A stretch of 64,000 nucleotides of DNA from CAXBMB01 sp052078155 (GTDB lineage: Bacteria; Pseudomonadota; Alphaproteobacteria; Kiloniellales; DSM-21159). The stretch covers positions 191,586 through 255,585 of the forward strand of contig JBQJBP010000004.1 of the NCBI GenBank assembly GCA_052078155.1. Reading direction: 5' to 3'. The translations under genes and the position numbers were made by a program. Positions 8,252 through 17,734 of the stretch are shown here, piece by piece. Within the stretch, counting starts at the first letter, position 1. Each line of letters opens with the position of its first letter. The notes beneath the pieces were generated by a model. It ran no database searches. It was not told the DNA's origin and worked only from the letters and a program-made list of their open reading frames with translations.

Positions 8252-10075
8252 TTATTCCACGGTCACGGATTTGGCGAGATTGCGTGGCTGGTCCACGTCT
8301 GTGCCTTTCAAGACAGCGGTGTAATAGGCCAGTTGCTGGATGGGAATGGAAAAGAGCAGCGGGGCGACAAAGGGATGGGCATCCGGCAGGATCACCACAT
8401 GTCTGGGCCCTTCCCCAAAGGCTCTGGCACCTTCTGCATCGGTCAGCAGAGTTACCTGACCTCCCCGGGCAATCACCTCCTGAACATTGCTGGCCGTCTT
8501 TTCAAACAGCGGGCCTGAAGGCGCGCAGACAATGACCGGCACCTGCTCGTCAATCAGGGCAATGGGACCATGCTTCATCTCCCCGGCAGCATAGCCTTCT
8601 GCATGGATGTAGCTGATCTCTTTCAGCTTGAGCGCGCCTTCCAAGGCCATGGGGTACAGAGATCCCCGCCCCAGATAGAGCACGTCGCGGGCTGCAGACA
8701 GCTCCTCGGCGATCCCTTTCATCTGATCAACCTGCTCCAGCGCGTCGGTCATCAGCCCCGGTGCTTCAATCAAGGCCTGGGACAGGACTTTTTCCTCTTC
8801 CCGGTCCAGCACACCCCGATCCCGGGCGATGGTGATGGCCAGACAGGCCAGAACCGCCAGCTGCGTGGTGAATGCCTTGGTCGAGGCCACGCCAATTTCC
8901 GGTCCGGCCAGCGTGGTCAGCACCGCGTCACTTTCCCGGGCGATGGCGCTTTCGGGCTGGTTGACGACAGATACAATGGTCTGGTTCTGACTGCGGGCGT
9001 AGCGCAGGGCGGCCAGCGTATCGATGGTTTCACCGGACTGAGAAATGAAAAGGGAAATGCCGCCCTCCGGCAACGGGGCTTCGCGGTAGCGGAACTCACT
9101 GGCCACATCCACTTCCACCGGCAGACGGGCAATCTGTTCGATCCAGTACTTGGCCACCAGCCCGGCCAGCGAGGCCGTGCCGCAAGCAACAATGGTGATG
9201 CGCGACACCTTGGTGAAATCCACATCCAGCTGGGGCAGGGTCACGGCGCGGCTCAAGGGATCGACCAGAGAAGTCAGGGTATCGCCAACCACAGCCGGCT
9301 GCTCATAGATCTCTTTCAGCATGAAGTGCTCATACTGGCCTTTGCCCACCAGAGCGCCGGAGACTTCCGTGCGGGTTACCGGGCGTTCGACCGGCACATC
9401 CTGCTGATCAAAGATCTGCACCTTGTCCTTGCGCAGAACGGCCCAGTCCCCCTCTTCCAGGTAACAGACCCGGTCCGTCAGCGGCGCCAGTGCAAGTGCG
9501 TCTGAACCGATGAAGGCTTCACCATCGCCAAAGCCAAGTGCCAGGGGGCTGCCCTGTCTGGCCCCGATCATCAGATCGGGATGGTCCGCAAAGACGATGG
9601 CCAGAGCAAAGGCTCCGTGCAGGCGCTTGAGAGTGGCCGCAACGGCCTGTTCCGGACTGCGCCCCTGCTCCAGTTCCCGGGAAATCATGTGCACCACGAC
9701 TTCCGTATCGGTTTCCGTTTCAAAGATGATCTGATGGGCTTCCAGCTCTTTGCGCAGAGCCCGGAAGTTCTCAATGATGCCATTGTGAACGAGCGCGACA
9801 CGCCCATTGCTGTGGGGATGGGCATTGGATTCAGTGGGGCGACCATGGGTGGCCCAGCGCGTGTGCCCGATGCCGACGACACCGCTCAGCGGTGAGCGTT
9901 CCAGCACAGCCTCCAGATTGGTGATTTTGCCTTCCGCCCGGCGTCGTTCAATTCCACCATCCACCAGGGAGGCGATCCCGGCTGAATCGTATCCGCGATA
10001 TTCCAGTCTTTTCAGGGAGTCCAGCAACAAAGGCTCAACCTGTTTGTCCCCGAGAATACCGATAATGCCACACAT
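8252..10075 (-). CDS. glmS: glutamine--fructose-6-phosphate aminotransferase
   Basis: It makes glucosamine-6-phosphate from fructose-6-phosphate and glutamine, the first step to UDP-GlcNAc for peptidoglycan and LPS. The start is placed at the Met before CGIIGILG so that Cys is the N-terminal nucleophile after Met removal; an ATG four codons upstream would block this. The class-II glutaminase domain (residues 2 to about 230, with TRWATHG) is followed by two SIS domains (SQSGETIDTLA and LGRGSLYPMALEGALKLKE) and the C-terminus DQPRNLAKSVTVE, all typical. At 607 aa it has normal length. glmU lies 119 bp upstream in the same direction, so both steps to UDP-GlcNAc may share a transcript. Confidence 0.97.
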   Translation of the reverse strand: MCGIIGILGDKQVEPLLLDSLKRLEYRGYDSAGIASLVDGGIERRRAEGKITNLEAVLERSPLSGVVGIGHTRWATHGRPTESNAHPHSNGRVALVHNGIIENFRALRKELEAHQIIFETETDTEVVVHMISRELEQGRSPEQAVAATLKRLHGAFALAIVFADHPDLMIGARQGSPLALGFGDGEAFIGSDALALAPLTDRVCYLEEGDWAVLRKDKVQIFDQQDVPVERPVTRTEVSGALVGKGQYEHFMLKEIYEQPAVVGDTLTSLVDPLSRAVTLPQLDVDFTKVSRITIVACGTASLAGLVAKYWIEQIARLPVEVDVASEFRYREAPLPEGGISLFISQSGETIDTLAALRYARSQNQTIVSVVNQPESAIARESDAVLTTLAGPEIGVASTKAFTTQLAVLACLAITIARDRGVLDREEEKVLSQALIEAPGLMTDALEQVDQMKGIAEELSAARDVLYLGRGSLYPMALEGALKLKEISYIHAEGYAAGEMKHGPIALIDEQVPVIVCAPSGPLFEKTASNVQEVIARGGQVTLLTDAEGARAFGEGPRHVVILPDAHPFVAPLLFSIPIQQLAYYTAVLKGTDVDQPRNLAKSVTVE

Positions 10076-10194
10076 GTACCCGCTCACCCTTCTTCATCTT
10101 GTTTCCGGTCTTTCCCCGGACCGGCTCTGTGTTCGGCCCCCCGAACAATCTCTTCATCGGAAGTGACAGCCGCCCTTCCGGTCACAACGTCAGA

Positions 10195-11538
10195 TCACTC
10201 TTCCAACGCCGATTTTTCCCGTCGTCTTTTGGCCGCACCCGGTCGCACCGCCTGAGGACTGCGGGACAACGCCACGGCATCGCTCTCAACCGATTGCGTG
10301 ATGGTGCTGCCAGCGGCCACGACGGCCCCGTCACCGATGCTGACAGGAGCGATCAACGCGCTGTTGGATCCAATCAGCACATTGGCCCCAACCTCTGTCT
10401 GTGATTTTGTCAGGCCATCAAAATTGCAGGTCACCGTTCCGGCCCCGATATCACTGCCACTGCCGACAGAGGCATCACCGATAAAACTCAGGTGGGCCGC
10501 GGTGACCTCTTTGGCCAGTTTGGCATTCTTAAGCTCGACAAAGTTGCCCACCCGGGCGCCCTTGCCGATGTCAGATCCACCCCGAATGCGGGCAAAGGGG
10601 CCGATCTGTGCCCCCTCATCAATCCGGCAGTTCTCCAGATGGCTGAAAGCACGGATCTCAACATCGTGCCCAACACTCACGCCCGGTCCGAACTGGACGT
10701 TCGGCCCGACAACCACATCTTCCCCCAACTGAGTATCCCAGGACAGCCAGACGGTGGTGGGATCGGTCAGAGTCGCACCCCGATCCATGGCGCGGTCGCG
10801 CAAGCGGTCCTGCATAACAGCCTCCGCCACGGCCAGCTCCCGCCGGGAATTCACCCCCAGAATTTCTTCTTCTGGTGCCTGAGTGGAGAGAACCTTCAGG
10901 CCGTACTCATTGGCGATTTCCACCAGTTTGGTCAGGTAGTACTCGCCCTTGGCATTGTTGTTGTCCACCTTGTCCAGCAGCTCAAACAACACATCGCCCC
11001 GCCCCAGCATCAAACCTGACCAGCAGGTATCTTCCTGGCGCTCTGCGTCGCTGGCATCTTTTTCCTCAACGATTTTCAGCAACTGGCCATCGTCATCGTG
11101 GATCATCCGGCCATAGCCGTAAGGGTCATCGGCCCGGAAAGACAACCAGACAAAATCCGCATCTTCTTCCTGAGCGACGGCCTGCATTTCCGCCAGGGTT
11201 TCGGTTGTGATCAACGGCCCGTCGCCATAGAGCACCAGCACATCCGCCGCTGAGGAGATTTCCGAAGAGAGCGCATCGCGGGCCGACAGAACGGCATGGG
11301 CCGTGCCCAGACGCTCCGTCTGCTCGGCTGTGGCTCTGGGCGCCACGGCCGCTTCCAGCTGCTCCATCTCCGGTCCCACAACGACCACAACCTTGTCCGG
11401 ATTGAGCGCTTCGCCCGCAGCCAGAACGTGATCGATCATGGGCCGCCCGGCCACCTTGTGCAGGGCTTTGGGCAGTTGAGATTTCATTCGGGTGCCCTGA
11501 CCGGCGGCCAAAACAACAAGAGCTAATGGACGATCCAT
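10195..11538 (-). CDS. glmU: bifunctional GlmU: GlcN-1-P acetyltransferase / GlcNAc-1-P uridyltransferase
   Basis: The N-terminal nucleotidyltransferase has LAAGQGTRMKSQLPKALHKV and the YGDGPLI segment. The C-terminal half is a left-handed beta-helix of hexapeptide repeats (VVVGPNVQFGPGVSVG, IGKGARVGNFVELKNA) with the acetyl-CoA site region. It completes UDP-GlcNAc synthesis after GlmS. At 447 aa it is slightly shorter than the E. coli protein, mainly at the tail. It is transcribed towards glmS and divergently from gph. Confidence 0.96.
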   Translation of the reverse strand: MDRPLALVVLAAGQGTRMKSQLPKALHKVAGRPMIDHVLAAGEALNPDKVVVVVGPEMEQLEAAVAPRATAEQTERLGTAHAVLSARDALSSEISSAADVLVLYGDGPLITTETLAEMQAVAQEEDADFVWLSFRADDPYGYGRMIHDDDGQLLKIVEEKDASDAERQEDTCWSGLMLGRGDVLFELLDKVDNNNAKGEYYLTKLVEIANEYGLKVLSTQAPEEEILGVNSRRELAVAEAVMQDRLRDRAMDRGATLTDPTTVWLSWDTQLGEDVVVGPNVQFGPGVSVGHDVEIRAFSHLENCRIDEGAQIGPFARIRGGSDIGKGARVGNFVELKNAKLAKEVTAAHLSFIGDASVGSGSDIGAGTVTCNFDGLTKSQTEVGANVLIGSNSALIAPVSIGDGAVVAAGSTITQSVESDAVALSRSPQAVRPGAAKRRREKSALEE

Positions 11539-11941
11539 AAACCTGGGTGTCTCGCAGTGTAGATAATTTGATCAAGCCAACCGGGAAATCGGCCAGCAAA
11601 CTGAAGGAAGGATGCCAGACATGCACCAGACAAGCTGGGCGCTGCAAGGCATGTTTGTTAGAAGAGACCTGCTACAGAGAAGACCCTGGTGGAGACCCCG
11701 GTTCCAACATGCGGGCCAAAGCTGCCACATGCTTCCGAGCCTTCTCAAATCAACAAATATTTCAGGACGTTACAGTTTATCCCTTTTCAGTTCCTTCCAA
11801 CAGTCTTTGCGCCCCAGGGTCACGGCCCTTAAAGTCGACCTGCCTGAGGGGTCCCACCCACCGCCTTCCCATCGAGGACGTTCAAGTAGAGGACGTTCAA
11901 GGGCTCTCAGCAAAACCCGTCCTTCATCCAGAAAGATCATC
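11539..11941. other. intergenic region between glmU and gph
   Basis: This 403-bp divergent region should hold both promoters. An in-frame extension of gph to 11612 runs across it but has biased, unlikely composition. A 15-bp direct repeat (GAGGACGTTCAAG plus two bases) occurs in tandem at 11874-11888 and 11889-11903. No other structure is evident. Confidence 0.4.
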
Positions 11942-12652
11942 ATGCCGCACGCGCCTCTATCCTCTTCCCCCCTCAAACGCACCTTCGACAGCAGCCAGCG
12001 GCCGGTTGCTCTCTTTGATCTGGACGGTACCCTGATTCACTCCGCCCCTGATCTGGCGCGTGCCCTGAACCTGCTGCTGGTGGAACTGGACCAGCCTCCC
12101 CTGGCCCTTGATCAGGTCATTGCCATGGTTGGAAACGGCGCCCGGAAGCTGGTGGAAAGGGGCCTGGAAGCCCGCCATCTGGAGATTGATCTGGAAGAGG
12201 CAACGCGCCGTTTCATGGGGCTGTACGGCCGCAACCTGGTTGTTGATACCACCCTGTATGACGGCGTCATCGATCGGCTGAACGATTTCAGAGCTGAGGG
12301 CTGGCGATTGGCGGTCTGCACCAACAAGCCCCAATGGGCCAGCCGCGCCATTCTGGGGCGCATGGGGCTGGCCGGCTACTTTGAGCTGGTGGTGGGGGGC
12401 AACGCCTACGCCGTCAAGAAGCCAGATCCCTTTCATCTGCTGCACACGCTGGAGCGGATGGGGGCCAGTCAGGCACCCTGCGTCATGGTCGGAGACGGTG
12501 CACCGGATCTGGGCGCAGCCCAGGCTGCCGGCATTCCTGTTGTCTGGTGCAGGTTTGGTTACATCAATGCGGCAGCAGAGGCCCTGCCCCGTCAGGCTGA
12601 AGTTGACCATTTTGAGCAAATCACCCCGGCATTGCTGCAATCCCTTTTGTAG
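11942..12652 (+). CDS. gph: phosphoglycolate phosphatase-like HAD hydrolase
   Basis: HAD-superfamily phosphatase of 236 aa. Motif I is FDLDGTLIHSAPD with the nucleophilic Asp, motif II is VCTNKPQ, the motif III lysine lies in VKKPDPFH, and motif IV is MVGDGAPDLGAAQAAG. The cap (type C1) lies between motifs I and II. The length and the Gph-like sequence suggest removal of phosphate from 2-phosphoglycolate, but related HAD phosphatases have overlapping specificity. The start at 11942 (MPHAPLSS) follows an AGAAAG motif. Confidence 0.85.
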   Translation: MPHAPLSSSPLKRTFDSSQRPVALFDLDGTLIHSAPDLARALNLLLVELDQPPLALDQVIAMVGNGARKLVERGLEARHLEIDLEEATRRFMGLYGRNLVVDTTLYDGVIDRLNDFRAEGWRLAVCTNKPQWASRAILGRMGLAGYFELVVGGNAYAVKKPDPFHLLHTLERMGASQAPCVMVGDGAPDLGAAQAAGIPVVWCRFGYINAAAEALPRQAEVDHFEQITPALLQSLL

Positions 12653-12848
12653 GGGATCAGTCCGCTTCGCACAGCCGAACTGCTGCCATCTCCACCTGAT
12701 CAGGCTCTCATCACAGCCGCTTTTGCCCCCTTATGGAAAGGAGGCCTTCTTCCAGACGCCAAGAAATGAACGCTTAGGCGCTTTTCAGCCGTCGGGTGTC
12801 TTGACAGGCCGGGGTGCTGGCTTTACATCACCACCTCCGCGACGGAAT

Positions 12849-12923
12849 GGGCTGTTAGCTCAGCGGGAGAGCGCTCGCTTCACACGCGAGAGGTCACTGG
12901 TTCAATCCCAGTACGGCCCACCA
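12849..12923 (+). tRNA. tRNA-Val (anticodon CAC)
   Basis: A full cloverleaf: acceptor GGGCTGT pairs with ACGGCCC, the D-arm TAGCTCAGCGGGAGAGC is present, the anticodon stem CTCGC/GCGAG encloses TTCACAC with anticodon CAC, the T-arm contains GGTTCAATCCC, and CCA is encoded. Confidence 0.95.
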
Positions 12924-12980
12924 TTCCCTCCTTCTCAGGTTAAAAGCAGCACACCGCATCCTGAGAGAGTCCGCGACAGC

Positions 12981-13017
12981 AAAAAGGCGCTTCCCAGATT
13001 TGGAAAGCGCCATTTTT
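12981..13017 (+). terminator. Rho-independent terminator after tRNA-Val
   Basis: AAAAAGGCGCTT and AAGCGCCATTTTT form a strong stem around a short interrupted loop with a T-run, 58 bp after the tRNA. Confidence 0.85.
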
Positions 13018-13178
13018 ATTGCCATCTCTGTTGCCGCCGTATTTGCCGCCATCTTCATTGCTGATGAGCGTAAAACACCTGTCTCCGTGCCTCAGGAACA
13101 CTGACGGTTTGCGATAACGCGCCAGGCGCTCCAATTCCAGCGATCAAGCTCTGGACAGCCCCGACGATCCGCACCTGA

Positions 13179-13373
13179 TCAGTCTGGGTACTTGTCAGCC
13201 ATCAATTGGCCGCCCATGCCCCAGTCTTCCTTCTCCACTTCTGTGATGACCACAGAAAGCCCCTCGGGCTTGCCGCCGCAGGTTCTGACAAAAGCGTCGG
13301 TAACTTCTTTGACCAGTTCACGTTTTTGATCCCGCGTACGGCCTTTGAACATCTCCACACGGATGATGGGCAT
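13179..13373 (-). CDS. 4-oxalocrotonate tautomerase-family protein
   Basis: A 64-residue protein beginning MPIIRVEMFKGRTRDQK; removal of Met exposes the catalytic Pro1 of the tautomerase superfamily. The beta-alpha-beta pattern, the TEVEKEDWGMGG segment and the length match small 4-OT subunits, which form hexamers. The physiological substrate cannot be assigned; the neighbours are unrelated. Confidence 0.85.
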   Translation of the reverse strand: MPIIRVEMFKGRTRDQKRELVKEVTDAFVRTCGGKPEGLSVVITEVEKEDWGMGGQLMADKYPD

Positions 13374-13425
13374 GTATTTTTCCCTTGCGTCTGAATGTTG
13401 GATTTCTTTCTCCGCCCTATACCCT

Positions 13426-13564
13426 AGAGCATGATCGGTTTGGTTATGAGCGCTTTGCGATTGGAACTAAACCGCGAATCATCCTCTATCTTGTTGGAAA
13501 GAGGCAAATGCACGCCTCAAGCGTTATCTCGTAGTGAGTCCACTTAAACCGCTTTGCCTCTAAG
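13426..13564 (+). repeat. dispersed intergenic palindromic element, full copy A
   Basis: A 139-bp element starting AGAGCATGATCGGTTT and ending CTTTGCCTCTAAG. The first half folds as a hairpin (AGAGCATGATCGGTTTAG against CTAAACCG...TCATCCTCT) and the second half as another (GAGGCAAAT... against ...TTTGCCTC). Other full copies are at 28847, 43695, 55516 and 57256. The remaining bases of this gap (13374-13747) show no gene. Confidence 0.85.
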
Positions 13565-13747
13565 ACGCAGCCAGACAGCGGCGAACTTTTCAGCCAGTCG
13601 GCCTCCCCGCGGTAAAAGACTCCAGCGCCCCATGCCAAAAGAGAACTTTTCGTGCTAGATTATGGGCAATGAAGACTCCGAGCGAGGCTGAACTGCCCTG
13701 CCAGCATCCGCCGTCGCTCTCACACAAAAGCGGGAGATTTCTGAGCC

Positions 13748-13951
13748 ATGACCTATCTCTACGGATTTGACGGTGTAAACCAGCAGCAACTGGATGCCAT
13801 TCAGGCGCTGGAGAAGGAAATCGGCTCTCCCCTTCTGGCCATGCGTCCGGTTGAAGTCTCTCCAGCCAGCCCGGACAACGCCACGCTGGAAAAAGTCAAA
13901 AAGCTCGAAGAAGAACTGGGGCTGGTTCTGGTAGCCGTCGCCAAACACTGA
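13748..13951 (+). CDS. small conserved-looking protein of unknown function
   Basis: A 67-residue protein with a GGGAGA ribosome-binding site 12 bases before the ATG. It starts MTYLYGFDGVNQQQLDA and is rich in charged helical sequence (LEKVKKLEEELGLVLVAVA). No transmembrane segment, cysteine or known motif. It is predicted as a soluble two-helix protein. No function assigned. Confidence 0.6.
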   Translation: MTYLYGFDGVNQQQLDAIQALEKEIGSPLLAMRPVEVSPASPDNATLEKVKKLEEELGLVLVAVAKH

Positions 13952-14066
13952 CCTGCCGCTCATCTTTCAGAAGTCATGCCCGGACGCAATAACCAGCGCC
14001 GATGCATGAATGCTTTGGCCTGGCGGTTTTGGTGAAGTGGCGCTGAAGTCCAGCTGGTTTCTGCCT

Positions 14067-14969
14067 TCACATAAAGGGAAACCCTTGCAGCAGCAGGTGC
14101 CGGGCCCTCTGGTTCTGTAGGCTGGCTCCCGCCCCCTTTCCTCGCACAGCCACTGCCCCGAGATGCTGAGAGCCCGGGAAGAAGCGCAGGACCTGCCAGT
14201 CAGCAGTGTCCTCCCCCAGGTGAGGTTCAAAGAACAGCGACGTTGGGACGAAGCTCTGGGCATCGATTGAAAAAGCAAAGGCATCCAGCCCCAGAGTCAG
14301 CCCCCGGCCATCGGCCTTGATGATTGCCTCTTTGAGCGTCCAGAAAGACAGGAAGGCGCGCTGGCGCTCTTCTGGCGGGAAAGCGAGTATCTCCGCTTCT
14401 TCTTCCGGCCGGAAATAGCGATGGGCTATGCCCAGATCAATGGGCCGCCGCGCCACGTATTCCACATCCACCCCGACCTCCAGAGCAGTGTCCTGGCGGG
14501 AGCCTTCAGAGGCTGACCCGGGCAATGCAGATCTGGCCAGCGCACAGCTGACGACTCCGTCACAGTGCGAAATGTTGAACGCCAGCGGCGCAACGGGCTG
14601 GATCAGCGCCGGTTTGCCATGATCTCCCGGTTGGAAGACCAGCTCCAAAGGCTCTCCGGCCCCACTCCAGGCCAGCAACTGACGCACCAAAGCATGGGCG
14701 GCAATGTAGAGCTTCTGGTCCTTTTCAAAATGGAACCTAGCAGCGCGCTCTCTTTCCTGCTGTGTAATGAGACCCAGCGCCTGGGCGAAGTCCTGATCAT
14801 CCATGCCAGCCAGCGGTAAAGAGACCACCAGCAGGGACTCCTCCGGCCCCAAAGCAAGTGCCCTGTCCAGTTGGTGTTTGTTGTCTGCTGCCGAGAAGGC
14901 TGCACCGGGCAGCAAACCAAGCGCTGCGCCCCCTTGTGCCGTCTGCCCGCCTTCGATGTCCTGCTGCAC
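14067..14969 (-). CDS. Sfp-type 4'-phosphopantetheinyl transferase
   Basis: 300 aa with the two signature motifs of the superfamily: GVDVEYV (Mg-binding) and FWTLKEAIIKADGRG (the WxxKEA motif), in the order and spacing of Sfp/AcpT-type enzymes. These move the phosphopantetheine arm of CoA to a serine of carrier proteins. No polyketide or non-ribosomal synthetase gene is in the window, so the target is unknown. The N-terminal half is the pseudo-repeat domain typical of the monomeric Sfp type. Confidence 0.88.
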   Translation of the reverse strand: MQQDIEGGQTAQGGAALGLLPGAAFSAADNKHQLDRALALGPEESLLVVSLPLAGMDDQDFAQALGLITQQERERAARFHFEKDQKLYIAAHALVRQLLAWSGAGEPLELVFQPGDHGKPALIQPVAPLAFNISHCDGVVSCALARSALPGSASEGSRQDTALEVGVDVEYVARRPIDLGIAHRYFRPEEEAEILAFPPEERQRAFLSFWTLKEAIIKADGRGLTLGLDAFAFSIDAQSFVPTSLFFEPHLGEDTADWQVLRFFPGSQHLGAVAVRGKGAGASLQNQRARHLLLQGFPFM

Positions 14970-15204
14970 TTTCCCGCCCTGCTCGCCAACGAACTGAAAT
15001 GAAGCCGCACCTTAAGGCTTGGCCGCACTCTTGCCCAGCGCCCTCGTCGGGGCAGCTTTGGCCTTGTTCCATGCTCCCTGTGTTAACCAGTTTTTGAGTG
15101 CCTACAAATGATGTAAGCGCATTAACTCAACAAAACCCGGCCTCATTTCGATGGTACAGTAATAATAGTTAAGTTGTTTTCAACGCTTTGCTAACCATTC
15201 TAAA

Positions 15205-17478
15205 ATGGCAGAAAGTTCACCTGTCCGTGTTTGTCTTTGCTCTTTTGAATTTTTGCTTCGCCCTGCTTGGAGATCGTTTACGCAGATGCCACCAGTCCTT
15301 CACTCCGATGGCCACTGTCCAGACAAAAAAGAGCTGGAGCAAAGGCTGAAGCAGGCTGAAGAGAAACTGGCCAACAGCGAACTTACGCTCAGTCTCCTGG
15401 CGCAGTCGGCGAACATCGGGATCTGGGACTGGAATCTGGACAGCGATTCTCTGGCAACCATCGAGTCCCTCCATCTGCCGCCGTCAGCTCGGGCAATTGC
15501 CTTGCAGAAGACCGGGCAGAGTGCTTTGGATCTCGTTGACCCTGCAGACCGGCCGACGATGCAGGAAACGTTGCTGGCTTATCTGAAAGGGGAAAGCAAA
15601 GAGCTGATCTATGAATTCAAAGTGGCAAAACTCTCCCCGGATCAGAAAGACATCTGGTTGCGCTGTCACGGTGCAGGAGAATTTGATGCCAACGGTCGGG
15701 TCCACCGCATCGTCGGTGTTGTTCAGGACATCACCAAAGAACGTCAGGACAAACATCTGCTGGTACATACCGCCAGCGAGCTCGATCAAAAAATCATAGA
15801 ACGCACGACAGCCCTGCAGCGGGAAATTCAGGAACGGGAACGGGTTGAGCGGGAGTTGCTGATCAGCGAACAGCGCCTCTTTGACATTGCTGCCAGCGCC
15901 TCAGACTGGTTCTGGGAAACCGACAAGAAGCATCGCTTTACCTTTATCTCAGAAAGGTTCTTTGAGATTTCGGGGTACAGACCGGATGACTACTTAGGCA
16001 AAACCCGTATGGAAGCCGCGTCACCGGAAGTCGTTCAGGCTCAACCGGACCGCTGGGTTGAGCATATGGAGACCATGAAGAGCCAGGCGGCCTTTTCAAA
16101 CTTCGTTTATGAAATACCCCAGGACCACGGCCAGCCCACCTTCATCAGCGTTTCAGGAAAGCCGTACTTCTCCAATGACGGTGAATTCCTCGGCTATCGC
16201 GGCGCAGGCCGCGACATCACCACGGAGCGCCGCGCTCAGGATTTAGTGGAACGCCGGGAACAGGAACTGCAAACCATCATGGATTCCAGCTCCGTCGGTG
16301 TGGCCATCAGTTCCATTGACGATGGCAGCATCATTTACGCCAACGAACATCTGGCTCGCACGTTCGGGCGAACCCTGGATCAGCTCTATCGCAGCAAAGC
16401 AAGAGATTTTTGGGGCGACATGAAAGAACGGGAACGGTTCCTGGAGATTTTCCACAGAACCGGCCACGTGTCGGCGAAGGCGATGAAGTTCCAGCGCCCT
16501 AACGGCCAAAGGATCTGGTGCAGCGTCGCCTGGCATAGGATTCGCTATCACGGTGAACCCCGTGTGCTGAGCTGGATCTATGACGTCGATGATCTCAAGC
16601 GTGCCGAGGAAAAACAGAACGCCATCAACGCGCGTCTGGCACACGAAGTCGAAGAACGTCAGGCTGCCCAGCAGGCTTTGCGTCAGACCAATCTGGAACT
16701 GGAAAGCCGGGTGGAGCAACGCACCCGACAGCTGACTCTGGAAAAAGAACAGGTTGAGCTGGCCAACCGGAGCAAAACCGAGTTCCTGAACAACATGAGC
16801 CATGAACTGCGCACCCCCCTGAATGCGATCATGGGGATGTCAGAAATCATGCGCGATGAAATCCTCGGGCCTTTGGAAAACGCCCTCTACAAGGAATATG
16901 CAAACGACATTCACGGGTCCGGGAACTTCCTGCTGGAACTGATCAACGACATTCTGGACGTGGCCAAAGTCGAAGCCGGCGCCCTGCAGCTGGAAGAAGA
17001 GGTTTGCAACCTCGCCAACGAAGCGGAAAGCTGCCTGCTGATGGTGAAAGGCAGAGCCCACAGCAACGGCGTCACCCTGTCTCAGGACCTGCCAGAGACG
17101 CTGCCGGACCTCTTTGTTGACAGACGGCGGCTGAAGCAAATCCTGATCAACCTGATGACAAACGCCATCAAGTTCACCCCAAAAAATGGCATCGTCACCC
17201 TGCGGGCAGAAGAAACAGCCCGCAAGTCTCTGCTGATCGAAGTAAAGGACACCGGGATTGGCATTGCCCCGGATGATCTGGAGCGGGTTTTCCACCCCTT
17301 CAGCAGGGTAGAGGACAGCCTCACCAGACGGCACGAGGGTGCAGGCCTTGGTCTGCCCATTGTGAAGTCACTGGTGGAACAGCATGGCGGCCAGCTGACA
17401 ATCACCTCAGAGCTGTCCGTTGGAACGATCGTCGCAGCTGAGTTTCCTGAGGAGAGGCTGAGGCACAAAAAGAGCTGA
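15205..17478 (+). CDS. PAS-domain hybrid-less sensor histidine kinase
   Basis: 757 aa with no transmembrane segment, so likely cytoplasmic. Three PAS-like sensor domains lie at about residues 60-190, 225-350 and 355-475 (IWDWNLDS; WFWETDKKHRFTFIS; GVAISSIDDGSIIYAN). A coiled coil is followed by HisKA with phospho-acceptor His533 in NMSHELRTPLN, then an ATPase domain with an N-box (LINLMTNAIKFT), G1 DTGIGI and G2 GAGLGLPIV. There is no receiver domain and no response regulator beside it, so the partner is elsewhere. An alternative start at 15286 (MPPVLHSDG) would drop 27 residues. Confidence 0.9.
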   Translation: MAESSPVRVCLCSFEFLLRPAWRSFTQMPPVLHSDGHCPDKKELEQRLKQAEEKLANSELTLSLLAQSANIGIWDWNLDSDSLATIESLHLPPSARAIALQKTGQSALDLVDPADRPTMQETLLAYLKGESKELIYEFKVAKLSPDQKDIWLRCHGAGEFDANGRVHRIVGVVQDITKERQDKHLLVHTASELDQKIIERTTALQREIQERERVERELLISEQRLFDIAASASDWFWETDKKHRFTFISERFFEISGYRPDDYLGKTRMEAASPEVVQAQPDRWVEHMETMKSQAAFSNFVYEIPQDHGQPTFISVSGKPYFSNDGEFLGYRGAGRDITTERRAQDLVERREQELQTIMDSSSVGVAISSIDDGSIIYANEHLARTFGRTLDQLYRSKARDFWGDMKERERFLEIFHRTGHVSAKAMKFQRPNGQRIWCSVAWHRIRYHGEPRVLSWIYDVDDLKRAEEKQNAINARLAHEVEERQAAQQALRQTNLELESRVEQRTRQLTLEKEQVELANRSKTEFLNNMSHELRTPLNAIMGMSEIMRDEILGPLENALYKEYANDIHGSGNFLLELINDILDVAKVEAGALQLEEEVCNLANEAESCLLMVKGRAHSNGVTLSQDLPETLPDLFVDRRRLKQILINLMTNAIKFTPKNGIVTLRAEETARKSLLIEVKDTGIGIAPDDLERVFHPFSRVEDSLTRRHEGAGLGLPIVKSLVEQHGGQLTITSELSVGTIVAAEFPEERLRHKKS

Positions 17479-17493
17479 AATCAGGCCGTTTGC

Positions 17494-17538
17494 TATGCCA
17501 TCGAGTGTTATGCCACCGAGTGCTTTGCCATCGAGCCC
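17494..17538 (+). repeat. three 15-bp tandem units
   Basis: TATGCCATCGAGTGT occurs three times in a row with small changes, just after the histidine kinase stop. A second run of about 17-bp degenerate units (GTCAGCCCAGGAAACTA) lies at 17703-17752 and extends over the stop of the pentapeptide gene. Confidence 0.6.
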
Positions 17539-17734
17539 GTTCGGGGACAGATCCGGCAAACCAGTGCTTTGGCTCTAAAGTCTGCCTGCCGGATCGAAGA
17601 CACCACACTTATGTCGGAGAATCAGAAGGCAGCAGGCAGCAGCCTGCCTGCTGACAGGCCAGCAACATAGCCAGCCCGGGCAGCCAGGTCCCTCAGGAAC
17701 CTAGTCAGTTCAGGAAATCGGTCAGCCCAGGAAA

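Noticed and set aside
11612..11941. N-terminal extension of gph
   Set aside because: The extra 110 residues lack HAD similarity and cover the divergent promoter region.
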